A program made the translations under genes and the position numbers. Of a DNA stretch of 64,000 bases, positions 1 through 10,916 are shown in pieces. The stretch comes from an uncultured Mycoplasmatales bacterium (GTDB taxonomy: Bacteria; Bacillota_I; Bacilli_A; UBA3375), in the NCBI GenBank assembly GCA_937936465.1, contig CALDDH010000004.1:62001-126000 (forward strand), read 5' to 3'. The notes beneath the pieces were generated by a model. It had not been told where the DNA came from and ran no database searches. It saw nothing but the letters and a program-made list of their open reading frames with translations. Each line of letters opens with the position of its first letter. The first letter of the stretch is position 1.

Positions 1-126
1 CATTGATTGAACAAGTCCTAACTCAGAATGTTGCTCAAGTATTGAAATATTTAAATTGTATTTTGCCAATTCATATGCAATGGATAAACCAATAACACCA
101 CCACCGATTATTATAATGTCTTTAAT
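1..126 (-). CDS. FAD-dependent oxidoreductase, N-terminus only (GlpO/GlpA-like)
   Basis: This is the 5' end of a gene that runs off the left edge. The translated 42 residues contain a dinucleotide-binding fold: IIIIGGGVIGLSIAYELAKY followed by a strand ending in LEQ, the usual acidic residue that binds the ribose. The fold is typical of FAD-dependent glycerol-3-phosphate oxidases and dehydrogenases and other DAO-family enzymes. Its position divergent from glpF-glpK favours oxidation of glycerol-3-phosphate, but this is inferred from context. No ATG, GTG or TTG lies in frame at the expected place. The codon behind the purine-rich GGAGG is ATT (124-126), and a TAG stop lies upstream in the same frame (142-144). 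ATT therefore appears to be the start, unless it is a sequencing error for ATG. Confidence 0.7.
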   Translation of the reverse strand, partial: MKDIIIIGGGVIGLSIAYELAKYNLNISILEQHSELGLVQSM

Positions 127-130
127 AAAT

Positions 131-226
131 CCTCCCCCCCTCTAATACACTTATATTATAACACAAGAGAAAACGTTTGCAATATATTTTTTAAAGTGTA
201 TAATACATTTATAAAGGAGGATACAA
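131..226. promoter_or_regulatory. Divergent promoters with a shared palindromic -35 and a cre-like site
   Basis: For glpF, TTGCAA (177-182) and TATAAT (199-204) are spaced by 16 bases, followed by AAAGGAGG (213-220) six bases before the ATG. TTGCAA is its own reverse complement. On the minus strand the same hexamer lies 16 bases from another TATAAT (155-160), giving the left gene a mirror-image promoter. A 14-base sequence at 168-181, AGAAAACGTTTGCA, matches the CcpA cre consensus at all but two positions and overlaps the shared -35. Carbon catabolite control of both units is therefore plausible but unproven. Confidence 0.6.
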
Positions 227-2450
<2,224 letters not shown>

Positions 2451-2451
<1 letters not shown>

Positions 2452-2492
2452 TAACAAAAAAAGACTTAAATAATAAAGTCTTTTTTTTGTTA
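2451..2492. terminator. Bidirectional intrinsic terminator between convergent genes
   Basis: Long inverted repeat. ATAACAAAAAAAGACTT (2451-2467) pairs with its complement at 2476-2492 across an 8-base loop, with one extra T. The A-rich and T-rich arms give a U-tract in both directions, so it can end both glpFK and the minus-strand unit that finishes at 2493. Confidence 0.85.
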
Positions 2493-4151
2493 TTATTCTG
2501 CTTCTTTATATAAATATAGTGAATTGTTAGTAATATCTCTTTTACCAACTGGTTGAATATTATTATATTTATAATATAATTTTGTTGCTGATAAATATAA
2601 AAACTTTTGATCTAATTCTTCTTCTTTTAATGTTTTAAAAGGAATTGTTTTAATATATTTAATATTAGGAAAATTTTGAATTAGTTTAAAAATAATATTT
2701 GCTGAATAATGTTCTCTTACTGATCCAATCATTATTATTTCCCTATTTTCAGATTCAGATACTATTTTATTATTATAATTTAATAAATAATTATCAATAT
2801 CCTTTAGGATATTAATATCATCCATATTTAAATCTATTGCTATTATTCTATTTGTATAAAATTTTGTATCACTTGAATTTCTATTAGATTTATATTCTTC
2901 AATAATTGTTTTCTTTTTAGTAATCGTTATAAAAATATTATAAAAAATACTTTCACGCTGATGAATTGATTTTCTTTTCTTTTCATGATAAATCTTTTTA
3001 AATTCTTTATAATTATATAAATATTTCTTATTAATTAAATTCCTTGTATATATATTATAACTTTTAATTTTACTCATGCATCTATAATAAAAAAACAATT
3101 GAAAATATTCTGTTTTTAATAAATTATCTGAATTATCTAAATCTAATTTATCCATTAATATTAATATTTCATAATTTAAATAAGATTGATTTTTTTCAAT
3201 AACACTTGGATATATTATAATATTCAGATCATATAACAAATTATTTTTTATTAAATTATGAATTAGAAAACCTTTTTTCAAATAAAAATCTTCTTTTTCT
3301 TTATATTCAGTTTCATATATTGGATAAAAAAAATTATAATTATATTTTTTTAACATTTGAGCAACATAATCTTTATTCTCATCATGAATCCAATACTGTA
3401 CTAATATAGTGTAAATTATATTTATATTATATCTATACTTATAATCTTTAAATATCTTTTTAATTGAAACTTTAAAATGATCATCAATTGGACTTTCATA
3501 GTTCAAAAGAACATCATTATTTAATATTTCAAATAATAAGTATGAATACATCACCATATAATCTGAATCAAATATTTTTAATCCATTTTCTTTTTCTAAT
3601 TTTAAAATTGTATTATTTATTTCATTATCTATTTTAGTAAAATCTAATTCAATATTATTAACATTGAAAAATTCTTTAATAATTTCTTTTCTTTCTGAAA
3701 AAACACAAACTCTAGTTAAATATGTAACAAAAAAGTTTAACCTTTCATTTTCATTTAATTGTGGTGCTTTCTTTCCAGAAATTTCTATAACTCTTTTATT
3801 TAAAATATATTTTGTAATCATATTTTTTTCAGCAATTTTATATATATCATTTGTTCCATAAGAAATCATATATGCTATTTTAAAATTATCTTCTTCAAGT
3901 GCTATAAATTGTTGAAATAATAATTCATAAAAATGTTTTTTACTTTTATTTGTTTTTAAAAGTATTGAACCATCAGAAAATTTTTCAATTATATAATCTG
4001 GTTTTAATTTCCAACTTAAACTATTTAATACTTGAGTTATTTCTGTCCTTGTTAAATTTTTAAAAAAATTTATTTGTTTATAGACTGTTTTTTCATTTAA
4101 TCTAAGTGAATTTAAAATGTAAAATTCTTTTTTATTTAATTGTACTTCCAT
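2493..4151 (-). CDS. Possible Mga/PRD-like transcriptional regulator
   Basis: A 552-aa protein without a clear family match. A GTG nine bases further upstream also opens the frame, but AAGGGTGG lies 5 bases before the ATG at 4151, so that start is chosen. The first 90 residues are consistent with a helix-turn-helix and short wing (near EKFSDGSILLKTN). The middle is long, alpha-helical and rich in Tyr, Lys and Asn. The last 110 residues contain REIIMIGSVREHYSANIIF, which could be an EIIB-like fold as found at the end of Mga and PRD regulators. Size and layout fit Mga-type regulators, but the similarity is weak. It is the last gene of a minus-strand unit, 11 bases after the glycosyltransferase pair, which it might control. 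Confidence 0.4.
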   Translation of the reverse strand: MEVQLNKKEFYILNSLRLNEKTVYKQINFFKNLTRTEITQVLNSLSWKLKPDYIIEKFSDGSILLKTNKSKKHFYELLFQQFIALEEDNFKIAYMISYGTNDIYKIAEKNMITKYILNKRVIEISGKKAPQLNENERLNFFVTYLTRVCVFSERKEIIKEFFNVNNIELDFTKIDNEINNTILKLEKENGLKIFDSDYMVMYSYLLFEILNNDVLLNYESPIDDHFKVSIKKIFKDYKYRYNINIIYTILVQYWIHDENKDYVAQMLKKYNYNFFYPIYETEYKEKEDFYLKKGFLIHNLIKNNLLYDLNIIIYPSVIEKNQSYLNYEILILMDKLDLDNSDNLLKTEYFQLFFYYRCMSKIKSYNIYTRNLINKKYLYNYKEFKKIYHEKKRKSIHQRESIFYNIFITITKKKTIIEEYKSNRNSSDTKFYTNRIIAIDLNMDDINILKDIDNYLLNYNNKIVSESENREIIMIGSVREHYSANIIFKLIQNFPNIKYIKTIPFKTLKEEELDQKFLYLSATKLYYKYNNIQPVGKRDITNNSLYLYKEAE

Positions 4152-4162
4152 AATAACCACCC

Positions 4163-4627
4163 TTATTTAATTCTTTTTTCAATATCTGAAAACAAATTAT
4201 TATTATCATCAAATTTATACTGTTTAAAAGACATTTTAACAACCTTATCAATTATATAATTTATATTATCATTTTGATTTAATAAATATAAGTAATTATT
4301 TTTTGAAAATTTATTTGTAATTTCTTCTTGATGATCATTAACATGCTCAGCATATTTTTTTTTCCTTGGCATTACTATTAATTTTTTCTGATGTTTTAAT
4401 GCAAGTATAATAGTAGCAATTCCACCGTGTGAAATTATTATATCATTTTCTATAATAAACTGCTCAATATTATCATGAAATTCGAAAACTTTAATATCTT
4501 TATTTAATTTCAATTTACTATAACCTTTTTGAACTGTAATATTAGCATTTTCAATTTTATTTGCATGATTAAGTAAACGTTTAAAATTATGCTCTTGTGT
4601 ACCAACTGTAAAAAAAATATTAATCAA
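4163..4627 (-). CDS. Glycosyltransferase catalytic subunit, PssE/Alg13-like
   Basis: A 154-aa protein resembling the C-terminal half of GT28/GT-B glycosyltransferases. The N-terminus INIFFTVGTQEHNFKRLL is typical, and ENDIIISHGGIATI is the nucleotide-sugar binding loop (SHGG). In this family it is a soluble subunit that binds UDP-sugar and works only with a membrane partner (PssD/Alg14 type), adding a second sugar to a lipid-linked glycan. The partner is the next gene upstream and overlaps it by 4 bases, so the two are translationally coupled. Donor and acceptor sugars cannot be told from the sequence. Confidence 0.8.
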   Translation of the reverse strand: MINIFFTVGTQEHNFKRLLNHANKIENANITVQKGYSKLKLNKDIKVFEFHDNIEQFIIENDIIISHGGIATIILALKHQKKLIVMPRKKKYAEHVNDHQEEITNKFSKNNYLYLLNQNDNINYIIDKVVKMSFKQYKFDDNNNLFSDIEKRIK

Positions 4628-5082
4628 TATAATCCCCCTAAATAAATACTATTTTTATAAACATTTAGTAATTCCTTATGCTGAACATATGTTATATCAA
4701 TAAATCTTGATGCTAATTTATATGATAATGATTTACTATAAACTTTAGCAAAACTTTCTATATATATAGTTTTAATATTGAATATCCATCCAATAATGAA
4801 AAACATAACACATACATGTGCTCCTGTTGATATAATGGTTGTTGGTTTTTCTTTTAATAATATATAAAATGTTAGGTATAAATTCTTAATAAATACAAAT
4901 ATATATTTAAAAAGATTTTTTCTACTTCCATTATTTAAATAATAGTCTATTTTATCATGTTTATTATTTAAAGGGCTTGTTTCAGTGACGACAATAAAAT
5001 TATTAATACTTAATTTATTAATTAATATTTTTAATTCAGAATAATGTCCACCTGATGAAGAAACAAACAAAATTTTACTCAT
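4624..5082 (-). CDS. Glycosyltransferase membrane subunit, PssD/Alg14-like
   Basis: A 152-aa protein beginning SKILFVSSSGGHYSELKIL. The SSGGH loop near the N-terminus is the hallmark of the Alg14/PssD/CpsF family, the N-terminal half of a split GT-B glycosyltransferase. A hydrophobic stretch around residues 90-107 (IISTGAHVCVMFFIIGWIF) fits the membrane-associated surface. Its product recruits the PssE-like subunit encoded immediately downstream. It follows the cation exchanger gene by one base. The likely role is assembly of a surface glycolipid or polysaccharide. Confidence 0.78.
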   Translation of the reverse strand: MSKILFVSSSGGHYSELKILINKLSINNFIVVTETSPLNNKHDKIDYYLNNGSRKNLFKYIFVFIKNLYLTFYILLKEKPTTIISTGAHVCVMFFIIGWIFNIKTIYIESFAKVYSKSLSYKLASRFIDITYVQHKELLNVYKNSIYLGGLY

Positions 5083-5083
5083 A

Positions 5084-6037
5084 TTATCCTCTCGTTAAAA
5101 AAAAACTAATGTATATAATTATTAATAATATTGATGGAAATACATTGTAGATTTTATTATTAATTTTAAATCTCAGTGTAACTAAATATATACTTGTAAA
5201 TATTATACCAATTATTATTAAACCAAGTACAATATTATTTAAATATTCTAATAATGACGTTGGATATATTATATCAAGTATTGCTAAGATTAATAAATTA
5301 AATGCATTAGATCCAAGTACACTTGAGGCAGCTATTGTATAACTTCTATTTTTAATTAGTGAAAAACAACTACTAAGCTCTGGAAGTGATGTTGCAATCC
5401 CTATGAATAAAGCGCCAACAATAACTGAGTTCAATCCAGTTTGAATGACAATCAAACTAGCATTTTTAGCTAATAAAATAGCTGCTATTGTAATTATAAT
5501 ACTTAATAAAATAAAGTTTCTAATAATTTTATTTACATTGTATAAGTTATCACTATTATTATTTTCTATAACTTCTTCACTTTGATTATTTGTTGTTTTT
5601 ATTAAAAACAAGTAAGAGATGATAATTATGATTGATGTAAAAGCTATTCTACCTAATATTATAATACTATCAACAATCACGAAATTTAATAGTAATGCAA
5701 TGTACATAACTAAAACAAAAAAATTTATCTTGTTAACACTTTTATCAACTTGATATATAAACAATTGTTTAATAAATATTATATTTAAAAATGCTAATAT
5801 TAATAAATTAAAAGCATTTGAACCTAATATATTACCAAGTACCATTTCTTCTTGTCCAATGAATAATGATGTAAGACCTGTTATTAATTCAGGAAGAGAT
5901 GTTGCAAATGCTAAAATAATTCCAATTATTGCAGCATTTATCTTAGTACTTCTTTCTAACTTTTCAGCCTCTTTAGAGAGTTTAACAGATGAAATCACAA
6001 CAATCATAGAAATAATTATAAAATTAATAAAAATCAT
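5084..6037 (-). CDS. CaCA-family cation (Ca2+ or K+/Na+) exchanger
   Basis: A 317-aa membrane antiporter with about ten hydrophobic segments. It has the two inverted alpha-repeats that define the family: ATSLPELITGLTSL followed by GSNAFNLLIL in the first half, and ATSLPELSSCFSLI followed by GSNAFNLLIL in the second. Both acidic cation-binding residues (the Glu of each SLPEL) are kept. The hydrophilic loop between the halves is rich in Asn and Glu. The length matches YrbG-like bacterial exchangers. The start overlaps the gpsA stop as ATGA. The ion cannot be assigned from sequence, with Ca2+/Na+ the default for the family. Confidence 0.87.
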   Translation of the reverse strand: MIFINFIIISMIVVISSVKLSKEAEKLERSTKINAAIIGIILAFATSLPELITGLTSLFIGQEEMVLGNILGSNAFNLLILAFLNIIFIKQLFIYQVDKSVNKINFFVLVMYIALLLNFVIVDSIIILGRIAFTSIIIIISYLFLIKTTNNQSEEVIENNNSDNLYNVNKIIRNFILLSIIITIAAILLAKNASLIVIQTGLNSVIVGALFIGIATSLPELSSCFSLIKNRSYTIAASSVLGSNAFNLLILAILDIIYPTSLLEYLNNIVLGLIIIGIIFTSIYLVTLRFKINNKIYNVFPSILLIIIYISFFLTRG

Positions 6038-7023
6038 TTTTCTCCTATTGTTTCATTTTTCAATGATCTTGTTTTAATTAAATTAATAATTACTTGATTA
6101 ATATCTTCTTTACAAATTAAAATTTTATATATACTTCTAATGATAGGTGACTCTAATTGATATTTTTCAACTAACTGATACATTGCTTCAATTGAATTTA
6201 ATCCCTCAACAACCATTTTTATTTGATTAAGTGCCTCTTCATGTTCAATTCCTTGTCCAATTAAGTCTCCAAATTTTCTATTCCTTGAATGTTTACTATT
6301 TGCAGTTACAATTAAATCTCCTAGTCCTGTTAAACCATAAAAAGTATCTTTTTTTGCACCTTCAAGTATACCAATTACCATAAGTTCTTGTAGACCTCTA
6401 GTTAACAGTGCTGCTTTTGTATTATCACCGAGCATTGGGTGTGAGTCACAGACACCAGCAGCAATTGCTAAAACATTTTTCCCGGCCCCTAATATTTCAA
6501 CACCAATTATATCACTTTGGGTATACACTCTTAAATAATCATTATTAAACATTTTTTGAACAACACATGCTAACTTATCATTTAAAGAAGTTGAAACAAT
6601 TGTAGTTATTTTTTTTAAGGCTAATTCTTCAGCATGAGTAGGACCAGATAAAATAACAATATCATCTTTAAAATTAAGTTCTTTTAATATATCATAACCA
6701 CTTTTCAATGTTTTGGCATCTAATCCTTTTGTACAAATAATTTGAATCTTATTATCAAAATTTAGTTCTTTAATTTGTAAGGCAATACCTTTAAAAGCAG
6801 TTGATGGAATTACATATACAATTGCTTGATAATCTTCTATTTCACTTAAGTTATTTGTTATATAAATTGATTTATCAATTTCCTTACTTATATCTTGTTT
6901 ATATTTTAATTTTTCTAACCCTATTATGCTATGTGACCATAATAAAACTTGATGATGATTTTCAATTAATAAATTAGCTATTGCTGTTCCAAAAGAACCG
7001 GCACCCAATATTGCTACTTTCAT
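6034..7023 (-). CDS. gpsA: Glycerol-3-phosphate dehydrogenase [NAD(P)+]
   Basis: A 329-aa cytosolic enzyme interconverting dihydroxyacetone phosphate and glycerol-3-phosphate, the backbone for phospholipids. The N-terminal Rossmann motif AILGAGSFGTAIA is clear, with the substrate domain signature ATKGL-like CTKGLD, the catalytic Lys in GAGKNVLAIAAG, and GLTGLGDLIVTANSKHSRNR. The length is usual. It overlaps the upstream Xer gene (ATGA) and the downstream exchanger. It complements GlpF/GlpK at the left end of the window, giving this cell two routes to glycerol-3-phosphate. Confidence 0.96.
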   Translation of the reverse strand: MKVAILGAGSFGTAIANLLIENHHQVLLWSHSIIGLEKLKYKQDISKEIDKSIYITNNLSEIEDYQAIVYVIPSTAFKGIALQIKELNFDNKIQIICTKGLDAKTLKSGYDILKELNFKDDIVILSGPTHAEELALKKITTIVSTSLNDKLACVVQKMFNNDYLRVYTQSDIIGVEILGAGKNVLAIAAGVCDSHPMLGDNTKAALLTRGLQELMVIGILEGAKKDTFYGLTGLGDLIVTANSKHSRNRKFGDLIGQGIEHEEALNQIKMVVEGLNSIEAMYQLVEKYQLESPIIRSIYKILICKEDINQVIINLIKTRSLKNETIGEK

Positions 7024-7895
7024 TCTTTCTCCTTAAATATACTATGTTCCAAATATGATTTATGTAAATCATCACTATTAACATGTGTATAAATTTCTGT
7101 AGTTGATATATCACTATGACCAAGGATCATTTGAATCATTCTTAAATCAGCCCCACTATTAATCATATGTGTTGCAATGCTGTGGCGAAATATATGTGGT
7201 GATACATTATTTAAACCAATTAACTTTGTTGTTTTTTTTACAATATAATAAAATGATTGTCTTGAAATTGGTTCACCATTTTTATTGATAAATAAATAAT
7301 CAGTTGGATCATTTAATAGCTTAACTCTAATCTTAAATAAATATAATTTCAATGATTTAAGTGCTTGTTCATTTAAAATAACTATTCTTTCTTTATTTCC
7401 TTTACCGACAACATTAATAATTTTATTATCTATATTCAGATTATTAATCTTAATATTAACTAGCTCAGATACTCTCATTCCTGTACTGTATATAACTTCA
7501 AACATTGCTTTGTTCCTTATATCAATTGGGGTAATATCTTCTAAAGAATCCATTAGTCTTGTAATCTCTTGCTGTGATAAGAAGTTAGGTAATTTAGTTA
7601 CTTTTTTATTTAATTTTAATAAATCTATATATTTATTAAAGCCATATCCATTAATTAATAAATATTTATTAAAACTTTTGATTGCTGATACTTTTCTTAA
7701 TTTAGAAGACTGTTTATATGAAGATAAATATTGTAAATACATATCAATTTCTTCTTTTGTTATATCATATAATTCTTTTTTAAAAAATTTATTAAATTGC
7801 ATTAAATCAGATTGATATGCTTTTTTTGTTTCAATACTAACATTTTTTTCAATTACTAAATATTCTAAAAAATTAAAAATTAATATATCATTCAT
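7020..7895 (-). CDS. Tyrosine recombinase, XerC/XerD type
   Basis: A 291-aa protein with an N-terminal SAM-like core-binding domain (residues 1-85) and a C-terminal catalytic domain. The catalytic set is complete: Arg in YSTGMRVSELVNI, Lys in GKGNKERIV, His-x-x-Arg in SPHIFRHSIATH, His in MILGHSDISTTEIYTHV, with the Tyr nucleophile of IYTHV. Size and motifs match XerD-like enzymes that resolve chromosome dimers at dif. It sits in a housekeeping operon with no flanking att-like repeats, so a phage integrase is less likely. FtsK/SpoIIIE, its usual partner, is encoded at 19184-21325. No dif site was recognised. Confidence 0.9.
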   Translation of the reverse strand: MNDILIFNFLEYLVIEKNVSIETKKAYQSDLMQFNKFFKKELYDITKEEIDMYLQYLSSYKQSSKLRKVSAIKSFNKYLLINGYGFNKYIDLLKLNKKVTKLPNFLSQQEITRLMDSLEDITPIDIRNKAMFEVIYSTGMRVSELVNIKINNLNIDNKIINVVGKGNKERIVILNEQALKSLKLYLFKIRVKLLNDPTDYLFINKNGEPISRQSFYYIVKKTTKLIGLNNVSPHIFRHSIATHMINSGADLRMIQMILGHSDISTTEIYTHVNSDDLHKSYLEHSIFKEKE

Positions 7896-7905
7896 AATAC
7901 CTTCT

Positions 7906-8586
7906 TTAATTACATAATATATTTATTAAGTTTATATATTTTTCTGATACAATGTGCATATATTGATTAAAATCTTTAGTCGCATTACCATTTGCATTAT
8001 CTGATATTCCTCTAATGATATATGTATCAATTAAATAAGCTTGTCCACATTGGACTAAAGCTGTTGCTTCCATCTCAATGCATTTACAGTTATTAAATTC
8101 TTTAATGATGGCTTCTTTTTTAACTTGATCATCAATAAAACTATCTCCAGTTAAAACTGTTCCAATTGACCAATTGTGATCAATATTTTTAATTATATTT
8201 TCAATATATGATATGTTATTAATTTTAAAGTATTTTTCTTTGCCAGGAAGTTGTCCATATTCATAACCAAAAGATGTAACATCAACATCATGATATGCAA
8301 CGTAGTCTGCAACAACTAAGTCTCCTATTTCCAACTTATTATCTAAAGATCCACTTGTTCCAATATTAATAATTTTATTAACTTGATATTTTTGTAAAAA
8401 TAAAGTTAAAGATATAACAGATGAAACTTTACCAATTCCTAAACTTAATATATATATTTTGGTCTCATTATCAGAATATTGATATAAATTCAAATTATTA
8501 ATGCTATCAATCACTTTCAATTGAAAGTGATTGACTATTTGATTGATTTCCTCTTGCATTGCACTAGCAATTAATATATTATTCAT
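7906..8586 (-). CDS. mtnN: 5'-methylthioadenosine/S-adenosylhomocysteine nucleosidase
   Basis: A 226-aa enzyme that cleaves adenine from MTA and S-adenosylhomocysteine, clearing products of SAM use. Motifs: ILIASAMQEEI at the N-terminus, INIGTSGSL (phosphorylase-like loop), CIEMEATALVQCG (substrate Glu) and IRGISDNANG with the catalytic Asp of ISD. It lies 10 bases after the mtnN-proximal greA stop on the minus strand, the neighbourhood seen in Bacillus (greA and mtnN close to yrrM-udk). The ribosome binding site is weak, which suggests reduced translation or coupling to greA. Confidence 0.94.
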   Translation of the reverse strand: MNNILIASAMQEEINQIVNHFQLKVIDSINNLNLYQYSDNETKIYILSLGIGKVSSVISLTLFLQKYQVNKIINIGTSGSLDNKLEIGDLVVADYVAYHDVDVTSFGYEYGQLPGKEKYFKINNISYIENIIKNIDHNWSIGTVLTGDSFIDDQVKKEAIIKEFNNCKCIEMEATALVQCGQAYLIDTYIIRGISDNANGNATKDFNQYMHIVSEKYINLINILCN

Positions 8587-8596
8587 TGTAATTTTA

Positions 8597-9070
8597 TTAA
8601 TTAATTTCTAATATCTTTAGTTTAATTAAACCTTGTGGAATTTCTATTTCAACTTTATCTCCAACTTTTTTACCAAATAATCCTCGTGCAATTGGTGTTG
8701 ATGTTGAAATAGATGGCTTATCTTCACTAAGAGGATTAGCCCCAACACCAGTAATCATATATTCTGATTGAACTTTAGATTCAATATCTTCATATTTAAC
8801 AATTGTTCCTAGTGCCACTACATCACTATTTATATGTTCTTTAATAATTTGTGCATTAAAAACAACTGCTTCTAATTCTTTTATTTTAGCCTCAACAAAA
8901 GCTTGCTCTTCTCTTGCTGAATCATATTCTGAATTTTCTGATAAATCACCAAAAGATTTTGCTTCCTTAATTCTCTCAACTATTTCAGATCTTTTTGTGT
9001 GAATATAATAGTTATATTCTTCTTTAACCTTATCTAATTGTTGTTTCGTTATAAAAATGTCATTATTCAT
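8597..9070 (-). CDS. greA: Transcription elongation factor GreA
   Basis: A 157-aa GreA/GreB factor that enters the RNA polymerase secondary channel and stimulates cleavage of backtracked RNA. Residues 1-75 form the antiparallel coiled coil. The acidic tip motif appears in AKSFGDLSENSEYDSAREEQ, whose Asp and Glu coordinate the catalytic Mg2+. The C-terminal globular domain has ISTSTPIARGLFGKKVGD. The ATG overlaps the udk TGA, and AAGGAG is placed for reinitiation. Length and motifs are standard. Confidence 0.96.
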   Translation of the reverse strand: MNNDIFITKQQLDKVKEEYNYYIHTKRSEIVERIKEAKSFGDLSENSEYDSAREEQAFVEAKIKELEAVVFNAQIIKEHINSDVVALGTIVKYEDIESKVQSEYMITGVGANPLSEDKPSISTSTPIARGLFGKKVGDKVEIEIPQGLIKLKILEIN

Positions 9071-9690
9071 TTTTTTCTCCTTATTGCTTCTTTATATAAA
9101 CTATCACTTATTAATTTGATTGCAAAATCATTTTCTTCACCTGGAATGATAATATTTGCATTGTTTTTTGATGGTAAAATATATTTTAAATACATTGGTT
9201 TTACAGTTTTCAAATATTGGTTAGTAATTGATTTGAATTTTCTTTCTCGTTCTAACATATCTCTATTTATTCTTCTAATTAAACATTCATCAATATCTAA
9301 TTCAACATAAATTTTTAAATCTAAATATTGTAATAATTGTTCAAATTCTAAAACCAATATTCCTTCTACTATTATAACATCTACTGGTTTAATTTCCAAT
9401 GATTTTTTACTTCTTGTTAATGTTTTAAAATCATAAGTTGGAATAGTAACAGCTTTATCTTCTTTTAATTGTTTAATATCTTTTAATAAAAGTTCTTTAT
9501 CAAATGCTTTAGGATGATCATAATTAACAGCTATTCTCTGGTCCATTGATAATTCTTCTTGATCTTTATAATAATTATCATAAGGAATTATATTTACATT
9601 TAATTTTTCAGATAAATTATTTTTAATCTTTGATGCCATTTCTGTTTTTCCACTTCCTGAAGCACCTGCTATTCCAATTATATATGTCAT
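9067..9690 (-). CDS. udk: Uridine kinase
   Basis: A 207-aa pyrimidine salvage kinase phosphorylating uridine and cytidine. The P-loop GIAGASGSGKTEMA is at the N-terminus, IPYDNYYKDQEEL carries the substrate Asp, and VDVIIVEGILVLE is the Walker B-like strand. RRINRDMLERER is the lid region. A longer frame exists, but AAAGG lies 6-10 bases before the ATG at 9690, and that ATG overlaps the U32 gene stop as ATGA, so 9690 is the start. The order trmR, U32, U32, udk, greA is the same as in Bacillus subtilis (yrrM-yrrN-yrrO-udk-greA). Confidence 0.95.
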   Translation of the reverse strand: MTYIIGIAGASGSGKTEMASKIKNNLSEKLNVNIIPYDNYYKDQEELSMDQRIAVNYDHPKAFDKELLLKDIKQLKEDKAVTIPTYDFKTLTRSKKSLEIKPVDVIIVEGILVLEFEQLLQYLDLKIYVELDIDECLIRRINRDMLERERKFKSITNQYLKTVKPMYLKYILPSKNNANIIIPGEENDFAIKLISDSLYKEAIRRKK

Positions 9691-10907
9691 TTTACTGCCT
9701 TTCTCATCAACCAATCTTTTTGAAGTTTATTATCGACTTTTATATATACATTTGTTAAAGGTTGATTAACTCTTTGAACTGGATTCATATCAAGATCATA
9801 CATTTGTTCAATTACTATTTCAATTAAATCATTTTCTGGACCAAAAAACTCAACAGAACTTCCAATTGAAAAATGATTTCTTTGTTCAACTAAAGCTAAT
9901 TTAGTATCTTCATTATAATCTAGAACATAACCACAGTATTCATGAGTGTTTCTTTGATACTGGTTACCAAACAATTGCCCTTTCTTTGATAAGTCAGAAA
10001 TCATTGCACCAGTATATGTTTCTCTAGATTCAGCTTTTTGAAGCTCTAATTCCCACTTGGGATTTACTTGATAATTATCCGGGTCTTTTAAATACAAATC
10101 AATTGCTTGACGATATATTTTAGTAACTGTTGCTAAGTAGTGAAATGATTTCATTCTCCCCTCAACTTTTAATGAATCAACACCAATTTCAATCAATTTA
10201 GGAATTTCTCTTAAAGCATTCATATCTTTTGCACTCATATTGAATTTAACTTCTTCTTGATCAAGTTCAACTGCTATATATTGATCATCTTCTTTATACA
10301 TCAGTTCATACTCCCAACGACAACTTTGAGAACAACCCCCACGGTTACTATCTCTCATTGTCATGTGATTAGACATTGTACATCTTCCTGAATACGATGA
10401 ACAAACTGCTCCATGAATAAAGACTTCTATCTCAACACTTACTCCATTAGTAGTTTCTTTAATTTCCTCTAATGACAATTCACGTGCAAGTACTACACGG
10501 TGAGCACCAAGATTTTTATAATATTCAACTGCATATTTATTTGCTGCTGATTGTTGCGTTGAAATATGAATTTCAATTTTAGGTGCAACTTTTTGACATA
10601 TTTCTATATATCCAGGGTCAGATACAATAATTCCTTTAACACCTGCATCTTCTAAATCTTTTACAAATTCAGCAAATCCTTTATAATTATTATCGTGTGC
10701 ATAAATATTTGTTGTTACATAAATATCAGCATTATAAGTCTTAGCAAATTCAACACCTTCTTTAATGTCTTGGATTGTAAAATTATCCGAGTTAGAACGA
10801 AGTCCAAATTCAATTCCACCAATAAATACTGCATCTGCTCCATACATACATGCTATTTTTAATTTTTGTAAATTACCAGCAGGACATAATAATTCAGGTT
10901 TTTTCAT
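9687..10907 (-). CDS. U32 family protein, tRNA 5-hydroxyuridine formation (TrhP/YrrO-like)
   Basis: A 406-aa member of the collagenase-like U32 family. The N-terminal TIM-barrel begins KPELLCPAGNLQKLK. The family signature is present as EIEVFIHGAVCSSYSGRCTMSN, followed by the cysteine cluster in RGGCSQSCRWEYEL, together giving the Cys residues thought to hold an Fe-S cluster. A C-terminal beta domain follows residue 320. In Bacillus and E. coli such proteins, once called peptidases, are needed for prephenate-dependent 5-hydroxylation of U34 in tRNA. The neighbouring trmR then methylates ho5U. The assignment rests on motifs plus conserved gene order. Confidence 0.87.
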   Translation of the reverse strand: MKKPELLCPAGNLQKLKIACMYGADAVFIGGIEFGLRSNSDNFTIQDIKEGVEFAKTYNADIYVTTNIYAHDNNYKGFAEFVKDLEDAGVKGIIVSDPGYIEICQKVAPKIEIHISTQQSAANKYAVEYYKNLGAHRVVLARELSLEEIKETTNGVSVEIEVFIHGAVCSSYSGRCTMSNHMTMRDSNRGGCSQSCRWEYELMYKEDDQYIAVELDQEEVKFNMSAKDMNALREIPKLIEIGVDSLKVEGRMKSFHYLATVTKIYRQAIDLYLKDPDNYQVNPKWELELQKAESRETYTGAMISDLSKKGQLFGNQYQRNTHEYCGYVLDYNEDTKLALVEQRNHFSIGSSVEFFGPENDLIEIVIEQMYDLDMNPVQRVNQPLTNVYIKVDNKLQKDWLMRKAVK

Positions 10908-10916
10908 ATAATCTCC

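Noticed and set aside
7020-7895. Integrase of a mobile element
   Set aside because: It lies in a conserved housekeeping operon with overlapping neighbours, no att-like repeats, no phage genes and a XerD-like length.
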